Positions 9,201 to 16,279 are shown, numbered from the stretch's first letter. The stretch: 64,000 nt of DNA from Spirosoma endbachense (GCF_010233585.1 NZ_CP045997.1:186001-250000), one strand, 5' to 3'. Notes: generated by a model not told the origin, from the letters alone. Program-made: numbers and translations.

Positions 9201-9848
9201 GCGCCCGGCGACTGGAGCAAATTACAGGCGGGTGATCTTAAGTTTATCGATCGGGATGGGAATGGCAAGATTGATCAGGGTGCCAACACCCTGGCCGATC
9301 ATGGCGACCTGAAAGTGATTGGGAACGACCGGGCGCGGTACCGGTATGGTATTAACCTCGGAGCCACCTGGAACGGCCTCGATCTGTCGTTGCTTGCGCA
9401 GGGCATTCTTCGTAAAAACTGGTATCCGGGCAATAATGCCGATAAATTCTGGGGGCCATACTCACGGCCATACTATTCGTTCATTCCGGAGAATTTTGAA
9501 GATGATGTCTGGACACCAACGAATACAAATGCCTATTTCCCGGTATTGAGAGGCTATACTGCCCTGAATGGTGGTGGCGATTTGAACGCAGCTAACGACC
9601 GCTACATTCAGAACGTCGGCTACCTCCGCCTGAAAAATGTGGTCATTGGCTACACATTCCCCGAAACGCTCACCAAAAGAATCAGGGTACCGAGGGCTCG
9701 TATTTACGTAAGTGGCGAAAACCTGCTGACCTATACGCCCCTCAGATCCAAGTATATAGATCCAGAACAATTGGACGGTGATACGACAAACGGCAGAACA
9801 TACCCGCTATCCAAAACATTTTCCGCTGGTCTGAACATCACGTTCTAA
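6255..9848 (+). CDS. SusC/RagA-family TonB-linked outer membrane receptor with STN signalling domain
   Basis: A 1197-residue TonB-dependent transporter. After a signal peptide (MKRLLSLLISVLLSGSLVHA) comes an STN domain (about residues 35-100, with VRTVLQQLEKAVDVRFVYSP), which contacts FecR in the periplasm. A carboxypeptidase-regulatory-like domain (about 135-215: SGLVRDFASNQPLPGVSIVVKGT) leads into the plug with NEVVVVGYGTQKK, the usual SusC motif, and GGGPLVLIDGIPGDINRINP. The rest is the 22-strand barrel, ending in phenylalanine (GLNITF) as expected for outer-membrane proteins. The start at 6255 is preferred to the frame's upstream ATG at 6090, which overlaps fecR. The substrate is unknown, though downstream phosphatase genes hint at a phosphorylated compound. 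Confidence 0.95.
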   Translation: MKRLLSLLISVLLSGSLVHAVSISAQELMNRPVSITVEGETVRTVLQQLEKAVDVRFVYSPRVIGADKRISISARNERLSSVLQRVFSSLNVSWEVINGQIILKKVDAQSNLLSVPVFQINTPVVFEQPKRLLSGLVRDFASNQPLPGVSIVVKGTTRGTTTSANGSFSLTIPDTGDNLTLSFSFIGYETLDVPVNSSQATINVSLKETHNALNEVVVVGYGTQKKVNLTGAVSQVLAKDLENRPLNNMSQILQGMVPNLNITFGTGQPGAGGTLNVRGETSINGGGPLVLIDGIPGDINRINPGDVESVSVLKDAAASAIYGARGAFGVVLVTTKTAKNGKTTISYSNNFGWSTPTVSTKFLTNGYEYVRMNDEAFTRATGNSYTRYSEEDYKELEARRYDKVENPARPWTVVKNVNGKDIYNYYGNYDWWNTLFNMTEPSRQHNINLSGGTDKINYFLSGSVFEKDGIMRINTDKFTSYTLRSKINAQLTPWLKVSNNTQYFDSKYKYPGLEGGANANFVGITVHALPAYAPLNPDGTATYNTLKNNYSIGDGLFANLLKGVAGGEKKIHELTTINSVTIDFTKHWNLVANYSFSFYINDEWYRAAVAQYSIQPGILTTVPNYNTDQYKKTLWFDPMNATNLYSSYNQTFGKHSFGATAGINYETRKHQRLFGARKNLLSESLNDLDLGTGEQLSAGDAFQYALFGAFYRLNYDFLGKYLLEVNGRYDGTSRFGEGKRYGFFPSVSAGWRVSEEGFFDPIRGVVDNLKIRASYGTLGNQLPPTPSNKLDPYNIVSANYYPYVPIMPTAQSGWITNGQKPSYVNSPNPISSDLTWEKATTSNIGVDAGLLKNRLNLSFDAYIRNTTGMLVPGQVLPSVYGASVPTKNAGDLQTKGFELSIGWRDQFKVAGKALSYNASFVLSDSKSIITKYDNPNKILSSRYEGQTIGEIWGYSIDGFFKTNDEAQAYKVDQTIVNKQRLSAPGDWSKLQAGDLKFIDRDGNGKIDQGANTLADHGDLKVIGNDRARYRYGINLGATWNGLDLSLLAQGILRKNWYPGNNADKFWGPYSRPYYSFIPENFEDDVWTPTNTNAYFPVLRGYTALNGGGDLNAANDRYIQNVGYLRLKNVVIGYTFPETLTKRIRVPRARIYVSGENLLTYTPLRSKYIDPEQLDGDTTNGRTYPLSKTFSAGLNITF

Positions 9849-9870
9849 ATCGATTTTAATCCGTAATTCG

Positions 9871-11601
9871 ATGAAAAAAATCATAAGTTTCATAGTCCTT
9901 GCCCTGGGCCTCGCGTCCTGTAATCTGGACCTGCTGCCTCAGGACGCTATTTCTCCTGAGACCTTTTTCAATACTGAAAACGATCTCCTGCTTTATACAA
10001 ATTCATTTTATAATGCGCTGCCTACTGCCGAAGATGTATACAATGAGGACGTCGATAATGTGGTGAAGAACAGCCTTCGCGACGAACTACAGGGAACTCG
10101 GGTCGTGCCAACAAGCGGTGGCGGATGGAGCTGGGGTAACTTGCGGAACATCAATTATTTTCTGGCCAATTCGGGTAAATGCCCCGATAAAAAGGCCGTT
10201 GCCAAATACAATGGCCTTGCCCGCTTTTTCCGGGCCTATTTTTACTTTGGCATGGTCAAACGGTTTGGCGACGTCCCCTGGTATTCACGACCAATCGATG
10301 TGATGGATCAGGAAATGCTGACGAAAGCACGCGATCCGCGTACGGTTGTTATGGATTCGGTGATGGCCGATATCAATTACGCGATTGCCAATCTGGAGGC
10401 TTCCCGCCAGGTAAACAACATTACCAAATGGACGGCGCTCGCGCTGAAATCCAGAATGGCTTTATACGAAGGTACGTTCCGGAAATATCACCCTGAGTAT
10501 AGTCTGCCCAATGCCGATAAGTTTCTGGACGAATGCATCGCTGCCTCCGATGATTTGATGAAGAACAGTGGCTATACGATTTATAAAGCCACGCCTTCTA
10601 CTGCTTATCTCAAGCTATTTTCGTCAGACAACGCGATCCCGGACGAGGTGATTCTGGCACGGGATTTCAGCGACGAATTACAGGTTTATCATAACCTGAA
10701 CTACTACACGATGACGGCTTCGTACGGAAAGCCTGGTTTGGAGAAGAAGCTGGTCAACAGTTATTTGATGGCCGATGGATCGCGTTTTACGGATGTTAAG
10801 GGCTATGACACGATGCAATTCGCCGATGAAGTACAAAACCGTGACCCCCGTTTAGCGCAGACCATCCGGACACCAGGCTATACCCGGATTGGTGAATCGG
10901 TTCCGCTGGTTCCTGAATTTGGGGCTACAGTTACGGGCTATCAATTGATCAAGTTCGTCTCGGCACCGAAGTGGGATACATTCAGCAAGGACATTACCGA
11001 TATGCCGATTTTTCGATATGCGGAAGTACTGATGAATTTTGCGGAAGCCAAAGCGGAACGGGGCACGCTGACACAGGACGATCTGGACCGTTCGACGAAA
11101 CTGACCCGCGACCGTGTTGGCATGCCTAACATCAACCTGGCTACTGCCAACGCCACCCCCGATCCGTATCAGGCGCAGCAATACTCGCAGTTGAAAGGGA
11201 GCAATGCCGGTGTTATTCTGGAAATCCGTCGGGAACGCCGTGTTGAACTGGTCATGGAAAATTTCTTTCGCTGGGATGACATCATTCGCTGGAAAGAAGG
11301 ACAACTTTTAACCAAAGTCTTTAAAGGGATGTATTTCCCGGGAGTCGGCAGTTTTGATCTGGACAAGAACGGAAAAGTAGATCTGGTTATCTATGAGGGC
11401 AATAAGCCGAACGTATCGGGTGCGCAACTCCTGAAATTAGGCAGCGAAATCTTGCTAGAAAATGGAAACAAGGGCGGCAACATTGTAGTCAATGGCCATA
11501 TCAACAAAAAATTCAACGAAGCCCGTGATTACCTGTATCCGATTCCTACTCAGGAGCGCCTTTTAAACCCCAAACTGACGCAGAATCCTAACTGGGAGTA
11601 A
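9871..11601 (+). CDS. SusD/RagB-family nutrient-binding outer membrane lipoprotein
   Basis: A 576-residue surface lipoprotein that forms the lid over the partner SusC. The N-terminus MKKIISFIVLALGLASC ends in a lipobox cysteine. TPR-like helices of the SusD fold follow, with typical segments GLARFFRAYFYFGMVKRFGDVPWY, FRYAEVLMNFAEAKAE, and the late motif ILEIRRERRVELVMENFFRWDDIIRW. The end LYPIPTQERLLNPKLTQNPNW is the family's characteristic C-terminus. It starts 22 bases after the susC stop, so the two are co-transcribed. Confidence 0.95.
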   Translation: MKKIISFIVLALGLASCNLDLLPQDAISPETFFNTENDLLLYTNSFYNALPTAEDVYNEDVDNVVKNSLRDELQGTRVVPTSGGGWSWGNLRNINYFLANSGKCPDKKAVAKYNGLARFFRAYFYFGMVKRFGDVPWYSRPIDVMDQEMLTKARDPRTVVMDSVMADINYAIANLEASRQVNNITKWTALALKSRMALYEGTFRKYHPEYSLPNADKFLDECIAASDDLMKNSGYTIYKATPSTAYLKLFSSDNAIPDEVILARDFSDELQVYHNLNYYTMTASYGKPGLEKKLVNSYLMADGSRFTDVKGYDTMQFADEVQNRDPRLAQTIRTPGYTRIGESVPLVPEFGATVTGYQLIKFVSAPKWDTFSKDITDMPIFRYAEVLMNFAEAKAERGTLTQDDLDRSTKLTRDRVGMPNINLATANATPDPYQAQQYSQLKGSNAGVILEIRRERRVELVMENFFRWDDIIRWKEGQLLTKVFKGMYFPGVGSFDLDKNGKVDLVIYEGNKPNVSGAQLLKLGSEILLENGNKGGNIVVNGHINKKFNEARDYLYPIPTQERLLNPKLTQNPNWE

Positions 11602-11645
11602 GCTGGATAAGTAAAATTGGTGTATACATCGGTTATAAACAGTAT

Positions 11646-11685
11646 GACAACAGATTGTAGAAAGCATTTACTACAATCTGTTGTC
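11646..11685. terminator. 15-bp hairpin after susD
   Basis: Bases 11646-11660 pair exactly with 11671-11685 around a 10-base loop, 45 bases after the susD stop and about 40 bases before the metallophosphatase gene. There is no long T run after it, so it may only weaken read-through or protect the susCD message 3' end. Confidence 0.55.
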
Positions 11686-11726
11686 GTATAAATCTAAACG
11701 TTTTCGTTCTAATTCCTTCCTATCGA

Positions 11727-12953
11727 ATGCTTTCAGACAGACGGTCATTTCTTGAAAAAATGTCGCAGATCGGGGCGCTTAGTCTGCTTCCTGTTGCTCC
11801 CGTACTAGCCAATGAATCGGCCACTGTTCCAGCCGAGGAGAAAAACCATTTCGTGGTCGGTCCCTATCTTCAGAATATGGGTACGAATGAAGTGACAATC
11901 ATGTGGATTACCCATAAAAACTGTTTTAGCTGGGTGGAATATGGAGCCGGTACTTTTACCAGCAAACGGGAATTTGGTTATACCAACGGGTTGATTGAAG
12001 CGAATAATCGAATCAATAAAATAACCCTTTCCGGACTAAATTCCGGGACCGACCATAAGTACCGGATCGTTTCCACCGAGATTCTGGGCTATAAAGGCTC
12101 AAAGGTTGAGTTTGGTGAAACCATCACCAGCCCATTGTATGGCTTTAAAACACCGGCAGAGAATGAGGAAGAGTTCAAAATGGTTGTTTTTAATGACATT
12201 CATGACCGACCTCAGATTATTCCCCAGTTACTATACCGTCACGGTTATACGGGCAATAAACGGGATTATGACTTTGTTGTGTTCAACGGAGACTGCTTCG
12301 ACTGGGTTACGGAAGAAAACCAGATGGTCGAGCATCTGATCAAGCCTGCGGTCGATATTTTTGCCTCAGAAATGCCCTTCATCCTGACCCAGGGCAATCA
12401 TGAATGCCGGGGTAGTTTCTCCAGACACATTCCGGCTTACTTTGCTTATCCCGAAGGTAAATACTACTATGCGTTCACACGCGGTCCCGTACGATTCGTT
12501 ATCCTGGATTCGGGAGAGGACAAAGCCGACGACAGTGTTGAATATGGCGGCTTGTCGGCCTTTGATCGATATCGGGAAACTCAGAAAAAGTGGCTTGAAA
12601 AAGAAATTGAAAGCAATGACTTTAAAAAAGCGCCTTTTCGGATTGTCCTGATCCATATCTCTCCCTATCATTCGGGCGACTGGCATGGCCCTATGCATGG
12701 TCGTGAAGTTTTCGGCCCGTTGCTGAATAAGGCAAAAATTGACCTTCAGCTTTCGGGCCATACGCATCGTTATGGCACCCATGATCCTGATGCAACGCAC
12801 AATTATCCGATCGTGATTGGTGGTGGTCCGATCGAAGGAAACCGAACGCTAATCAAATTACACGCTACCAGCAAAGAGCTTAACCTGAAAATGATCCGTG
12901 ACGATGGGGAAGTAGTAGGAAAATACACGATCCCGAAAAAAGCCCGAAGCTAA
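11727..12953 (+). CDS. Tat-exported metallophosphatase, purple acid phosphatase-like
   Basis: A 408-residue calcineurin-like phosphoesterase. The N-terminus has a twin-arginine signal (DRRSFLEKM followed by a hydrophobic stretch ending near PVLANE), so it should be exported folded with its metals. Residues about 45-145 resemble the fibronectin-III-like domain of purple acid phosphatases (VGPYLQNMGTNEVTIMWIT). The catalytic domain shows the metal-ligand blocks FNDIHD, FNGDCFDW, TQGNHECRG, LIHISPYHSGDW and LSGHTHRYG. It follows susCD and overlaps the transcription unit of another phosphoesterase, which suggests both process a phosphate ester captured by the SusCD pair. The exact substrate is not known. 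Confidence 0.88.
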   Translation: MLSDRRSFLEKMSQIGALSLLPVAPVLANESATVPAEEKNHFVVGPYLQNMGTNEVTIMWITHKNCFSWVEYGAGTFTSKREFGYTNGLIEANNRINKITLSGLNSGTDHKYRIVSTEILGYKGSKVEFGETITSPLYGFKTPAENEEEFKMVVFNDIHDRPQIIPQLLYRHGYTGNKRDYDFVVFNGDCFDWVTEENQMVEHLIKPAVDIFASEMPFILTQGNHECRGSFSRHIPAYFAYPEGKYYYAFTRGPVRFVILDSGEDKADDSVEYGGLSAFDRYRETQKKWLEKEIESNDFKKAPFRIVLIHISPYHSGDWHGPMHGREVFGPLLNKAKIDLQLSGHTHRYGTHDPDATHNYPIVIGGGPIEGNRTLIKLHATSKELNLKMIRDDGEVVGKYTIPKKARS

Positions 12954-12991
12954 TAGTGTCTGTAAGCAGGCCAATTGACAAACCCAACAGC

Positions 12992-13804
12992 ATGAAAACG
13001 ATTCTTACCCTATTTTTTCTCCTTATTTCATTAGCTACCTACGCCATCGAAGCCCCATCGGTGGAGTCAAAACAACCGGCGAAGAAAATAAAGAATCTGA
13101 AAGTGATGACGTACAACATTCATCACTGCAATCCGCCATCGGCCGGAACTAAAATTGATGTGGAGGCCGTCGCTCGTGTTATTACGAATGAAAAACCCGA
13201 TTTCGTGGCGTTACAGGAGGTCGATGTAAATACGGAACGTTCTGGAAAAGGATTGAACCAGGCTAAAGAGCTGGCAAGACTGACCGGGATGAATTTCTTT
13301 TTTTCGAAAGCCATCGATCACCAGGGGGGCGATTATGGAGTAGCCGTCCTGTCGAGGTTTCCAATCCTTGATTCAACCCGATTTATTCTGCCAATTGATC
13401 CGGCAATAGGAGGGGAGGTCAGGACAATAGCAGCCATTACGGTAGAGGTAGCGAAAGGCAAAAAGATCATTTTTGCCAGCACCCATCTGGATTTGAAAGA
13501 ACCCAATCGACTGACTCAGTCTGAATTGATTATCAGGCATTTTAAAGAAACTGGTCTTCCAATGATCCTGGGGGGTGATTTTAATGCATTGCCCGGTAGT
13601 AAAGTTATTGGGCTTTTCGACCAGAATTTCACCAGAAGCTGTCAGACGTGTTTACCTACGATACCGGTCGTAAATCCGAACCGAACCATCGATTTTGTTA
13701 TGTACAAACCAGATGGGACGTTTAAAAGCCTGTCAACAAAGGTAATTGACGAGCAATACGCATCAGATCATCTGCCTGTTCTGGTGGAACTGAGCGTCAA
13801 CTGA
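12992..13804 (+). CDS. Exported endonuclease/exonuclease/phosphatase-fold protein
   Basis: A 270-residue protein of the EEP superfamily (DNase I, sphingomyelinase and inositol-phosphatase fold). A signal peptide starts at the ATG at 12992 (MKTILTLFFLLISLATYA); the frame extends further up to 12956 but lacks a better start. Catalytic blocks visible are VMTYNIHHC, FVALQEVD (Mg-binding Glu), THLDLKE, ILGGDFNALPGS (catalytic Asp and Asn), IDFVMYK and YASDHLPVLVEL (catalytic His). It starts 38 bases after the metallophosphatase stop, so the two are probably co-transcribed. Whether it cuts nucleic acid, phospholipid or sugar phosphate is not told by the sequence. Confidence 0.87.
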   Translation: MKTILTLFFLLISLATYAIEAPSVESKQPAKKIKNLKVMTYNIHHCNPPSAGTKIDVEAVARVITNEKPDFVALQEVDVNTERSGKGLNQAKELARLTGMNFFFSKAIDHQGGDYGVAVLSRFPILDSTRFILPIDPAIGGEVRTIAAITVEVAKGKKIIFASTHLDLKEPNRLTQSELIIRHFKETGLPMILGGDFNALPGSKVIGLFDQNFTRSCQTCLPTIPVVNPNRTIDFVMYKPDGTFKSLSTKVIDEQYASDHLPVLVELSVN

Positions 13805-14175
13805 TAGGTTACTGATGGGAGATTAAATCGCTAAAGTTGATGAGTTGACCCCCGCTTTGGCACTGTTTAACAGTTAATGTAGTGAGTGAGGTCAGGTTTA
13901 TCGGTGTGATGGTGTGGTATCAGTTTCTTGGCGTGGTGTCAGTTTCTTAAAACTGACACAGCAAACCGTAGCATCGGCGAATACTCCTTTACGAGTCAGT
14001 TTTTAGAAACTGACTCCACCACTCCAACACCATTTTTTACAGGGCTATGCGAAAGTAAAAACACGACTCAAGTAGAATTTTTAGAAGTACTGAAAAAAAT
14101 TCTACTGCGCAAAAAGACTGCGCAGGTGCCTGAAACCTTTGTATCGTCAAGTTTATCAAACAAACGCCGACGATC
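13805..14175. repeat. 371-bp gap before the Ro60 gene with four short hairpins
   Basis: No gene is seen. Two related hairpins, 13936-13945 with 13950-13959 and 13993-14002 with 14007-14016, share the arm GTCAGTTT and look like copies of an intergenic repeat; an unpaired half copy lies just before the first. Closer to the gene are 14071-14082 with 14095-14106 (12 bp, A/T-rich) and, overlapping by two bases, 14105-14111 with 14119-14125 (CTGCGCA). The last pair sits in what should be the leader or promoter region of the Ro60 gene, 50-100 bases from its start. Confidence 0.6.
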
Positions 14176-15705
14176 ATGAAATTCAACTTTTTCAACCGCA
14201 ATGCAGCACAGACACTCAACCATGAAGGGGCCAAAGCGTATGCTATGACACCGGAGGTGGAGTTGTATTCGGCCGTAGTGACGACAATGCTGAACGATTC
14301 ATACTATGAAAAATCGGACCAGCGTCTCGCCAGGATTCAGGAATTGATCGGAAAGGTTGACCCAGTGTTTGTGGCTAAACTCGCTGTTTATGTACGGGAG
14401 CAGATGAACCTGCGTTCGGCCCCGGTCGTGCTGTTGGGTGAATTGGCGAAAGTTCACAACGGCGATGCTCTGGTCGGGCAGGCGGTTGGTCGGGCTGTGC
14501 AACGCCCCGACGAAATAACGGAATTGCTGGCCTATTATCAGGTAACCAACCAGCGTGCAGGTGCTAAGAAATTGAACCGGCTCTCCAAACAGATGCAGAA
14601 AGGACTGGCTTCGGCATTCAACAAGTTTGATGAATACCAGTTTGCCAAATACAATAAAGATACGGCTGTTAGACTTCGTGATGCCTTGTTTCTTGTTCAC
14701 CCAAAAGCAAAGAATGAAATTCAGCAAGCCGTGTTCAATAAAATTGTTGCCGGTTCACTGAACACGCCCTATACCTGGGAAACGGAGTTGAGTGCATTAG
14801 GGCAGGTGGTATTTGCTTCTGAAGCCGAAAAAAACGCAGCCGTACGAGTCAAATGGGAAGAACTGATCGATAGTGGTCGGCTGGGTTATATGGCTACACT
14901 GCGAAACCTACGGAACATGCTCGAAGCAGGAATCAGCGAAAGGCATGTCGAAAAGGTATGTGCCTTGCTGGCTGACGAAAAAGCCGTCCGGAACGCTAAG
15001 CAATTGCCCTTTCGTTTTCTTTCGGCTTACCGTGAACTAAAAGCACTGCAACTGGGCTCTGTACCAATGGTCCTCGAAGCACTGGAAGCCGCAGTTTATG
15101 CCAGTGTGGCTAACCTGCGTGGTTTCGGGGCGCAAACACGTGTTGTTGTCGCCTGCGATGTGTCGGGCTCCATGCAGAAAGCTGTTTCGCCGAAGAGCAA
15201 AGTTTTGTTGTATGACATTGGGTTGCTGTTGGGAATGCTTCTACAGGCTAAATGCAAAAACGTGCTGAGCGGGATGTTTGGTGACCGTTGGAAAACGGTC
15301 GCCCTGCCAGCAAAGCATATCCTGGCTAACGTCGATGAGTTTTATCAGCGGGAGGGTGAGGTTGGCTATGCAACCAATGGGTATCTGGTACTCGATGATC
15401 TGATCAAGCGGAAATACAAAGCCGACAAGATCATGCTTTTTACGGATACGCAGTTGTGGGATAGCACGACCAACAATCAGGCTGTGAACAACACGATGGC
15501 GGCAAAATGGGCACAGTATAAAAATCTGTTTCCCGATGCCCGATTATATTTGTTCGATCTGGCGGGATATGGTCAGGTGCCTTTACGGGTAGAATCATAC
15601 GATGTCTATCTGATTGCTGGCTGGTCAGATAAAGTATTCGATGTGTTAAAAGCACTCGAAGAGGGCCAAACAACGCTAAGCGCAATTGACGAAATTGTGC
15701 TATGA
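14176..15705 (+). CDS. rsr: Ro60 ortholog (Rsr): TROVE and vWA domain RNA-binding protein
   Basis: A 509-residue protein. Residues about 15-320 match the TROVE domain, the helical-repeat ring that binds misfolded RNA in its hole and Y RNA on its outer face (for instance PEVELYSAVVTTMLNDSYYE, FVAKLAVYVREQMNLRSAPVVLLGELA, LRDALFLVHPKAKNE). Residues about 320-505 form a von Willebrand A domain with an intact metal-ion site: D328-V-S330-G-S332 (ACDVSGSM) and D424 in LFTDTQLWDS. Known bacterial Ro60 proteins act in rRNA maturation and RNA decay with Y RNA. The four Y-like RNAs starting 74 bases past the stop make the pairing strong here. No RtcB or RtcA gene is nearby. Confidence 0.95.
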   Translation: MKFNFFNRNAAQTLNHEGAKAYAMTPEVELYSAVVTTMLNDSYYEKSDQRLARIQELIGKVDPVFVAKLAVYVREQMNLRSAPVVLLGELAKVHNGDALVGQAVGRAVQRPDEITELLAYYQVTNQRAGAKKLNRLSKQMQKGLASAFNKFDEYQFAKYNKDTAVRLRDALFLVHPKAKNEIQQAVFNKIVAGSLNTPYTWETELSALGQVVFASEAEKNAAVRVKWEELIDSGRLGYMATLRNLRNMLEAGISERHVEKVCALLADEKAVRNAKQLPFRFLSAYRELKALQLGSVPMVLEALEAAVYASVANLRGFGAQTRVVVACDVSGSMQKAVSPKSKVLLYDIGLLLGMLLQAKCKNVLSGMFGDRWKTVALPAKHILANVDEFYQREGEVGYATNGYLVLDDLIKRKYKADKIMLFTDTQLWDSTTNNQAVNNTMAAKWAQYKNLFPDARLYLFDLAGYGQVPLRVESYDVYLIAGWSDKVFDVLKALEEGQTTLSAIDEIVL

Positions 15706-15714
15706 TGCCAAACC

Positions 15715-15778
15715 AAACCTATAAGGTCTTTGAGACCTTATAGGTTTATGGAGAAGTTTAGGAAGACCTTATAGGTTT
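15715..15778. repeat. 15-bp perfect hairpin plus a third copy of its arm
   Basis: AAACCTATAAGGTCT (15715-15729) pairs exactly with 15733-15747 across a TTG loop, 10 bases after the Ro60 stop. The arm AGACCTTATAGGTTT occurs again as a direct repeat at 15764-15778, ending one base before the first Y RNA stem. The hairpin can terminate or stabilise the Ro60 message. The third copy could compete for pairing, or could simply be a duplicated repeat. Confidence 0.7.
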
Positions 15779-15910
15779 ACAGGATGTCGTAGAGGTGAGT
15801 TACTTCGTAGCACCCAGGGGAGGAATCATGTGGCTTACACCGTGAAGCGAGATGGTCCGGTTCGACTCCGGCTTGCCATGCCCCATGCTCACTTCGTTTG
15901 TTACTCCTGT
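15779..15910 (+). ncRNA. Predicted Y RNA 1 (T-arm-like module only)
   Basis: The ends pair as ACAGGA (15779-15784) with TCCTGT (15905-15910). The internal loop has the array-wide strands TGTCGTAG (15785-15792) and CGTTTGTTAC (15895-15904). An upper stem AGGTGAG (15793-15799) pairs with CTCACTT (15888-15894). This bulged end-stem is the Ro60-binding architecture of Y RNAs, and the 5' strand resembles vertebrate Y RNA (GTGAGTTA). The insert has GGGG 15817-15820 with CCCC 15881-15884, ATGG 15852-15855 with CCAT 15876-15879, and a T-arm-like hairpin CCGG-TTCGACT-CCGG at 15857-15871. A GCTT/AAGC hairpin at about 15833-15848 takes the place of a D-arm. No permuted acceptor stem is seen. Confidence 0.75.
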
Positions 15911-15919
15911 TAGTTTGAA

Positions 15920-16051
15920 CAATGCAGGTGCCGTAAAATAGGGTTACTTCGTTTCGGTCGATAGGGTCGCCGGTTCGAATCCGGCCAGCGGAGAAATCTG
16001 TTGTAGCTCAGGGGTAGAGCATAAACCCTATTTGTCTGTTGCCCTATATTG
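15920..16051 (+). ncRNA. Predicted Y RNA 2 with circularly permuted tRNA-like module
   Basis: The end-stem pairs 15920-15928 with 16043-16051 (8 of 9). The conserved strands are TGCCGTA (15929-15935) and TGTCTGTTGC (16033-16042). The upper stem AAATAGGGTT (15936-15945) pairs with AACCCTATTT (16024-16033). The insert reads, in order: T-arm GCCGG-TTCGAAT-CCGGC (15969-15985), 3' acceptor strand CAGCGGA (15986-15992), GAAA tetraloop (15993-15996), 5' acceptor strand TCTGTTG (15997-16003, seven pairs, two of them G-U), the U8-A9 pair TA (16004-16005), and D-arm GCTC-AGGGGTA-GAGC (16006-16020). The Y stem stands where a tRNA has its anticodon arm. It resembles the YrlA class, whose effector module mimics tRNA. 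Confidence 0.88.
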
Positions 16052-16056
16052 CTTTT

Positions 16057-16188
16057 AGCAAGTGCCGTAGAGAAGAGTTCCATCGACTTTTAATCGGGCA
16101 GTCGCCGGTTCGAGTCCGGCCATTGGATAACGTTCCAATGTAGCTCAGCTGGGTAGAGCGCCATACTCTTTTCGCCTGTTGCCTTGCT
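16057..16188 (+). ncRNA. Predicted Y RNA 3 with circularly permuted tRNA-like module
   Basis: The ends pair as AGCAAG (16057-16062) with CTTGCT (16183-16188). The conserved strands are TGCCGTAG (16063-16070) and CGCCTGTTGC (16173-16182). The upper stem is AGAAGAGT (16071-16078) with ACTCTTTT (16165-16172). The tRNA-like module has T-arm GCCGG-TTCGAGT-CCGGC (16104-16120), acceptor strands CATTGGA (16121-16127) and TCCAATG (16134-16140) forming seven Watson-Crick pairs around a TAACGT loop, then TA (U8-A9), and D-arm GCTC-AGCTGGGTA-GAGC (16143-16159). The acceptor sequence differs from RNA 2 while pairing is kept, which supports the fold. A T5 run at 16190-16194 follows, so transcription or processing may end there. 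Confidence 0.9.
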
Positions 16189-16202
16189 GTTTTTAATACG
16201 AT

Positions 16203-16279
16203 CAAACCGGTGCCGTAGTAAAGACTTACTTCGACCATCACGTTGCTAAACGTAGTCTTTACGCTTATTGCCCGGTTTG
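16203..16279 (+). ncRNA. Predicted short Y RNA 4 without tRNA-like module
   Basis: CAAACCGG (16203-16210) pairs exactly with CCGGTTTG (16272-16279), and weaker pairs extend this by two. The conserved strands are TGCCGTA (16211-16217) and GCTTATTGC (16263-16271). The upper stem 16218-16229 pairs with 16252-16262 with one bulged T. The rest is a loop that can form ACGTT-GCTA-AACGT (16240-16253). It has the Ro60-binding end of the array but no T- or D-arm, so it is a minimal Y RNA of about 77 bases, in the size range of simple bacterial and metazoan Y RNAs. A T4 run lies at 16284-16287. Confidence 0.82.

Noticed and set aside
13936..14016. CRISPR-like array from the two GTCAGTTT hairpins
   Set aside because: Repeats are inverted pairs, only two units are present, spacing is irregular and no cas gene is nearby.
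15851..16160. Canonical tRNA genes suggested by GGTTCGANTCC and TAGCTCAG...GGTAGAGC motifs
   Set aside because: T-arms come before the D-arms, acceptor strands are joined by a small loop, there is no anticodon arm and no free CCA-type 3' end. The elements fit inside Y RNA stems instead.
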